DNA from: Myxococcales bacterium
GTDB taxonomy: Bacteria; UBA10199; 2-02-FULL-44-16; JAAZCA01
Length of the DNA stretch: 64,000 nucleotides
Reading direction: 5' to 3'
Assembly: GCA_012513515.1 (NCBI GenBank)
Contig: JAAZCA010000019.1
Coordinates: 123,934-187,933, forward strand
Shown here: positions 60,767-64,000 of the stretch, piece after piece
How positions within the stretch are numbered: the first letter of the stretch is position 1
Layout of the letters: each line of letters opens with the position of its first letter
Notes under the pieces: generated by a model
Databases searched by the model: none
The model's input: the letters and a program-made list of their open reading frames with translations, nothing else
What the model was told of the DNA's origin: nothing
Translations under genes and position numbers: made by a program

Positions 60767-61216
60767 ATGAAATCTCATTTAAGAAAATTTAGTACTTATA
60801 GACTCGATGCATCACTCAAGTCTATTATAGAAAAATCATATGGTACTGCTGTAACGGGCGTAGGCGTTCATGAATGTGATTATATAAAACGTAAATTTAG
60901 TAGAAAATATAATGCTACAATATGTGCATCACAAAAATGGGTGGCGGATTTAGCCAGATGCTATGGCATTTTATATGATGTTTTTAGTAAATATTGCGAA
61001 GGGGAAAAGCTTATTTCAGATGCTGGATTTAATTTTATTGTGGCAGCGTTATTTTATTTCATCAATCCATTTGATGTAATACCTGATCATATGGCCGACA
61101 TAGGCTATTATGATGATTTATATGTTTTGCAAATATGTCTTGGACATCTTTCGTATACAGATTACGTTCACATTCAAATGAGATTTACTGAGAGGCAGAA
61201 TGCGTGCTCTGAATGA
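60767..61216 (+). CDS. DUF1232 (YkvA-like) membrane-associated protein
   Basis: Protein of 149 residues. The DUF1232 signature is ALFYFINPFDVIPDHMADIGYYDDLYVL (residues about 90-120): a short hydrophobic segment, P-x-D-x-IPD and a G-x-x-DD turn. Activity unknown in all characterised contexts; usually small membrane-associated proteins. GAGGAAATGT precedes ATG 60767. It overlaps the following GIY-YIG gene by 17 bases, so it is truly part of the operon. Confidence 0.8.
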   Translation: MKSHLRKFSTYRLDASLKSIIEKSYGTAVTGVGVHECDYIKRKFSRKYNATICASQKWVADLARCYGILYDVFSKYCEGEKLISDAGFNFIVAALFYFINPFDVIPDHMADIGYYDDLYVLQICLGHLSYTDYVHIQMRFTERQNACSE

Positions 61217-61832
61217 CATATGGCGTAATATTGGCAATGAGTTCGGTTGTTATACATCTGAGACATTTGATCAAATCCCAACTAGACCAGGTGTGTATGC
61301 ATGGTTTTATCCCCTCAGAATAGCAACTAGGGACCTAGATGAATTTATGGCAGAAATGCTGGCTATTCAAAATTATGATTCTACAACATTAGGCAAGCCA
61401 AAGCATAGAACGTCTGTGGAATTTGCATGGCGAAAAATAATTCTTGACGTTGAGCTAGGGTCAAAAGAACCCACATTTGATTCATTTAGAAATATTTGGG
61501 ATGCTGCAATCGCCGATGAACAGCTATTTTATCATTTAAGGGCTGTCTTTATGCGTGCAAGTTTATTTTTAAACCCACTCTACGTCGGCAAAACCCGAAA
61601 CTTGCATAATCGTTGTTATCAACATGTAAATGGTGTTGGAGGATCCAATAACTTTTATGAAAGATTTATGAACTATGCATCAAAAAATAAACTTAATGCT
61701 AAAACTGTAAGTGACTTGATATTTGCCTGCATTAGAACCGATGACGAGAGCATTGGAAGCCCAGAAGAATTAGAGCTTCTTGTCGAGGATTTGCTAAAAT
61801 ATTTAGCTAATCCATCATTTTCAATAAAATAA
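61200..61832 (+). CDS. GIY-YIG-type endonuclease-like protein with a long insert between the two motif strands
   Basis: Protein of 210 residues. PGVYAWFYPL (about residue 30) matches the GIY strand; LYVGKTRNLHNRCYQHV (about 126-142) matches the YIG strand and the following Arg/His helix; EELELLVEDLLKYLANPSFSIK near the end supplies the catalytic Glu region and the N-P-x-x-K finish. Between GIY and YIG lie about 90 extra helical residues, where the normal spacing is about 10. That makes it an unusual insert-bearing GIY-YIG protein. GAGAGG precedes ATG 61200. Candidate nuclease of the modification operon. Confidence 0.65.
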   Translation: MRALNDIWRNIGNEFGCYTSETFDQIPTRPGVYAWFYPLRIATRDLDEFMAEMLAIQNYDSTTLGKPKHRTSVEFAWRKIILDVELGSKEPTFDSFRNIWDAAIADEQLFYHLRAVFMRASLFLNPLYVGKTRNLHNRCYQHVNGVGGSNNFYERFMNYASKNKLNAKTVSDLIFACIRTDDESIGSPEELELLVEDLLKYLANPSFSIK

Positions 61833-61847
61833 GGGAGGATAGAACAA

Positions 61848-63674
61848 ATGCCTGCTCATACGCCACCAAGGTTTAATGAAGAGATGATATATAGAAAACA
61901 TAAGTGGGGTATATTCGGTGAACTAGGTGAGGGGGGTAATGCCCAAATAAGATTTCTACAAACTGTTATTTCACATGTGGAATTAGATGATATTCAAATG
62001 ATTTCAGATATCCCAGGCAGCCATAAATGGGAGGTAAGAGATCTGTTTCAGCGTGAGGTCGACAGTGAAAGGGTCAAAACTGATATTCTGCCGTATTTCC
62101 AAGATCCGTCAAAAGTTAAATATTTTAATCCGCTAACCTTGATTGTTTTGCCAATGGCTGGTCATGAAGTTAGTGGTGAATTAGACTATATAAATTCAAG
62201 CGAAGAGACAGAAAATAATGAAACGTATACTGTTTATGAAAAGAAGGAATATTATAAAATGAGTATTCGTCAAGATGTGTGGTGTCGATTGCAATGGAAT
62301 CCCGACAAGTGTTGTATTGTTGCAATTGACGGCCAACATAGGCTTTCTGCCCTCAAAAGATGGAAAAAGGAGCCGGACGCAACGAAAATTCAGCTATGGC
62401 GAATTCCTGTGGTGTTGTTGGTTGTAAATAAGAGTGATGCTTCATTAGAGGCTGCTAATTTACTAGAAATAGTACGAAGAACCTTTGTTTACATTAACAC
62501 GAAAGCAGAAAGATTGTCCACAGCGCGAAAAATTCTATTGGATGATGAAAGTGTTAATGCAGTATGTGCTCAAGAAATTGTTCAGTATGCCCATGCCAAT
62601 GATGTTAAGGCGATTGATGAACGCGTGCCAACAAGGGTACCGCTAATATTTTTCGATTGGAGGGGTGGACTCAAGGATAATGTTAGAATTAAGGCACCGG
62701 CTGCAATGATAAGCATCGAAGAGGTGTACTCTTGGATGGAGCACTACATTTTAAAAGAAGATGGTGGCGTAAGGCAGGAGGAAAGGTTGTTTCTAAAAGA
62801 TTTAGTACCAATGCTGGAAAGTTATGGCACTGATAAGGCATTGACCAACGAGGATGCAAGGAGAATAAGGGAATTGTTTTGTTGTTACATCAGAGAAGGG
62901 TTGATGTACTTTCTTGAAAACTTTGAGCCGTACAAAAACTACATTCATGAATGTCGTGAGAAGGAAAGGGCCTGTCTGGCCGAGTCTGATTTGTCAAAAC
63001 ATGCTTTTATGAAGCTGCGATTTGGATCGCATGATGCGGAGCCTTCTCAAAGAGATGATGTTGAAGATCAGTATTGTGATTTAGTAACTGATTTTGAGAA
63101 TATAAAAAACAAGATCCCCGCAATCATAACTAGGGATGTTGGGCCGCGGGCGCTAATATTTTCATTCTCCCAAATCAAATACGAATACGATGAAATTATG
63201 ATTGGGAAAAATAAGGAAAGAGTTGCGTGGTTGGATTATGCTAAAATGTTAACGCCTATTTACAATGATATTTATAATGATGGCTGGTTTTTGACATACG
63301 ATAGTCTTGCAGAAGATAAACGTAAAGCGCTTACACATATCTTGTATGATCCCGCCGGTGGCATTATAAATTACAGATTAGAGGACTCTGAGGATGCGTT
63401 TGGTGCATTTATTATGATGCTGGTTCTAAAAGGAATGCTGGATAATGAATATGTCAGTAATGATGAATATAGCGAGATCTGGAGTGTGGTGTCGGATAAA
63501 TTATTTAAGACGCTTAATAAAGGCTTTAGAAAAGTGGTTAGATCGGAGCTGAAAGATGTATTTCAAGGTACAAACCCACAATTTAACGCGGAGGTTAAGA
63601 GGCTCGCTCAGCTGAGAACAGAAGATCAGCTTAAAAAACTTGCAGCACGATTCGGGATAGTGGATGTTGCGTAA
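61848..63674 (+). CDS. DndB-like DGQHR-domain protein
   Basis: Protein of 608 residues with the DGQHR motif AIDGQHRLSALKRW (Asp161-Arg165), the hallmark of DndB-like proteins. LTLIVLPMAGHEV before it and FVYINTKAERLSTARKILLDDE after it are family-typical. In Dnd systems DndB regulates the dnd genes and has ATPase/DNA-related activity; its length here is well above the ~350 residues of classical DndB, so this belongs to a longer subgroup with an extra helical C-terminal half (about 330-608). AGGGAGG precedes ATG 61848. Eleven bases overlap with the next frame. Confidence 0.82.
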   Translation: MPAHTPPRFNEEMIYRKHKWGIFGELGEGGNAQIRFLQTVISHVELDDIQMISDIPGSHKWEVRDLFQREVDSERVKTDILPYFQDPSKVKYFNPLTLIVLPMAGHEVSGELDYINSSEETENNETYTVYEKKEYYKMSIRQDVWCRLQWNPDKCCIVAIDGQHRLSALKRWKKEPDATKIQLWRIPVVLLVVNKSDASLEAANLLEIVRRTFVYINTKAERLSTARKILLDDESVNAVCAQEIVQYAHANDVKAIDERVPTRVPLIFFDWRGGLKDNVRIKAPAAMISIEEVYSWMEHYILKEDGGVRQEERLFLKDLVPMLESYGTDKALTNEDARRIRELFCCYIREGLMYFLENFEPYKNYIHECREKERACLAESDLSKHAFMKLRFGSHDAEPSQRDDVEDQYCDLVTDFENIKNKIPAIITRDVGPRALIFSFSQIKYEYDEIMIGKNKERVAWLDYAKMLTPIYNDIYNDGWFLTYDSLAEDKRKALTHILYDPAGGIINYRLEDSEDAFGAFIMMLVLKGMLDNEYVSNDEYSEIWSVVSDKLFKTLNKGFRKVVRSELKDVFQGTNPQFNAEVKRLAQLRTEDQLKKLAARFGIVDVA

Positions 63675-64000
63675 AATATTAAATGCAATCGACCCCCAGA
63701 CACTTCTTAGTTCGATTGATCAGAGACGATTGCAAGAAGTGTGTGTTTTGACCGGAACTGACAAATCGTCATTGTCAATTAGTAGTAACATAGTGGATTA
63801 TGTATTGGCTATATATGGATACGACTTGCTATATGATAAGAATCTTAGAAAAATATTATTGTTGCAGCTAACGGATGAGAAATTGGAGGATCTAGCTGTT
63901 AAGTGTGCCGGAAGGAAGTATAACAAAAAATATGATAATGCAGCGTTGCTTTCCTCATGTGCATGGCGCCCTGGTGCAAAAATAGTCAGTGAATTGTCTC
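63664..64000 (+). CDS. Start of a further operon gene, cut by the window end
   Basis: An open frame from ATG 63664 (overlapping the DndB-like stop by 11 bases) runs without a stop to base 64000, giving at least 112 residues. It opens MLRKILNAIDPQTLLSSIDQ and is helical and Lys/Leu rich (KILLLQLTDEKLEDLAVKCA, then CAWRPGAKIVSEL). I recognise no domain in this part. From the system type a helicase or restriction-type nuclease could be expected here, but that is inference only. Confidence 0.65.
   Translation, partial: MLRKILNAIDPQTLLSSIDQRRLQEVCVLTGTDKSSLSISSNIVDYVLAIYGYDLLYDKNLRKILLLQLTDEKLEDLAVKCAGRKYNKKYDNAALLSSCAWRPGAKIVSELS

Noticed and set aside
55475-64000. Canonical BREX or canonical Dnd system
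   Set aside because: PglZ, a PglX/BrxX methylase, BrxL, DndD, DndE and a cysteine desulfurase are not visible in the window, so neither label is safe.

Overview
The window looks like a Gram-negative chromosome segment of delta-proteobacterial or bdellovibrio-like style. It has many short-tailed lipoproteins (SCGGG-type lipoboxes), a TIGR02147-family regulator, a TolC/RND efflux operon, an NdvB-like glucan synthase and an outer-membrane barrel protein. The backbone is moderately GC-rich and, by eye, uses ATA (Ile) and AGG (Arg) freely. The taxon is inferred from style only; there is no rRNA or other marker gene, and I recognised no tRNA and no CRISPR array.

Region by region. 0-6.5 kb: a dCache-HAMP membrane sensor, a GH3 glucosidase and a divergent GH17-GT2 beta-glucan synthase. 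6.6-10.2 kb: an inverted-repeat element, then a thermolysin-like metalloprotease and an SLT-type lytic transglycosylase, both without signal peptides. 10.2-16.5 kb: a TM2 protein, then a padR-tolC-adaptor-RND operon whose pump lacks the usual proton-relay residues and whose adaptor is very short. 16.7-25.4 kb: DEAD-box helicase, outer-membrane protein, TIGR02147 regulator, two lipoproteins, a secreted protein and an ABC-F ATPase. 25.5-27.9 kb: a histidine-kinase remnant and a lipoprotein gene split inside its signal peptide by a complete IS3-family element (3-bp target duplication, about 1.34 kb). 28.3-34 kb: polyprenyl diphosphate synthase, UbiA prenyltransferase, NDH-2, DoxX, a PHP phosphoesterase and a CPA1 antiporter, a quinone/respiration neighbourhood. 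34.1-35.6 kb: a DUF4116/caspase-like protein.

From about 35.6 kb the window is accessory. It holds a nucleotidyltransferase cassette between 19-bp direct repeats, a DUF2779 nuclease-like protein, a GIY-YIG protein, an LPP20-like lipoprotein operon, a TPR gene, a four-gene operon (NYN RNase-like, small protein, DUF429-like, Upf1-like helicase), a HEPN/MNT toxin-antitoxin pair with an HTH-fused antitoxin, and a WYL regulator. From about 55.1 kb to the end the DNA becomes clearly AT-rich and carries one tightly packed operon: DUF4007, a large P-loop ATPase, a DndC-like PAPS-reductase-fold protein, DUF1232, an unusual GIY-YIG protein, a DndB-like DGQHR protein, and the start of a further gene. 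This looks like a sulfur-based DNA modification/defence locus that is neither canonical Dnd nor canonical BREX in the part visible.

A ~325-bp highly structured repeat occurs twice (about 27.97-28.30 kb and 40.94-41.27 kb), each time between convergent genes. Its arms change in concert between the two copies, and it is the strongest non-coding signal in the window.
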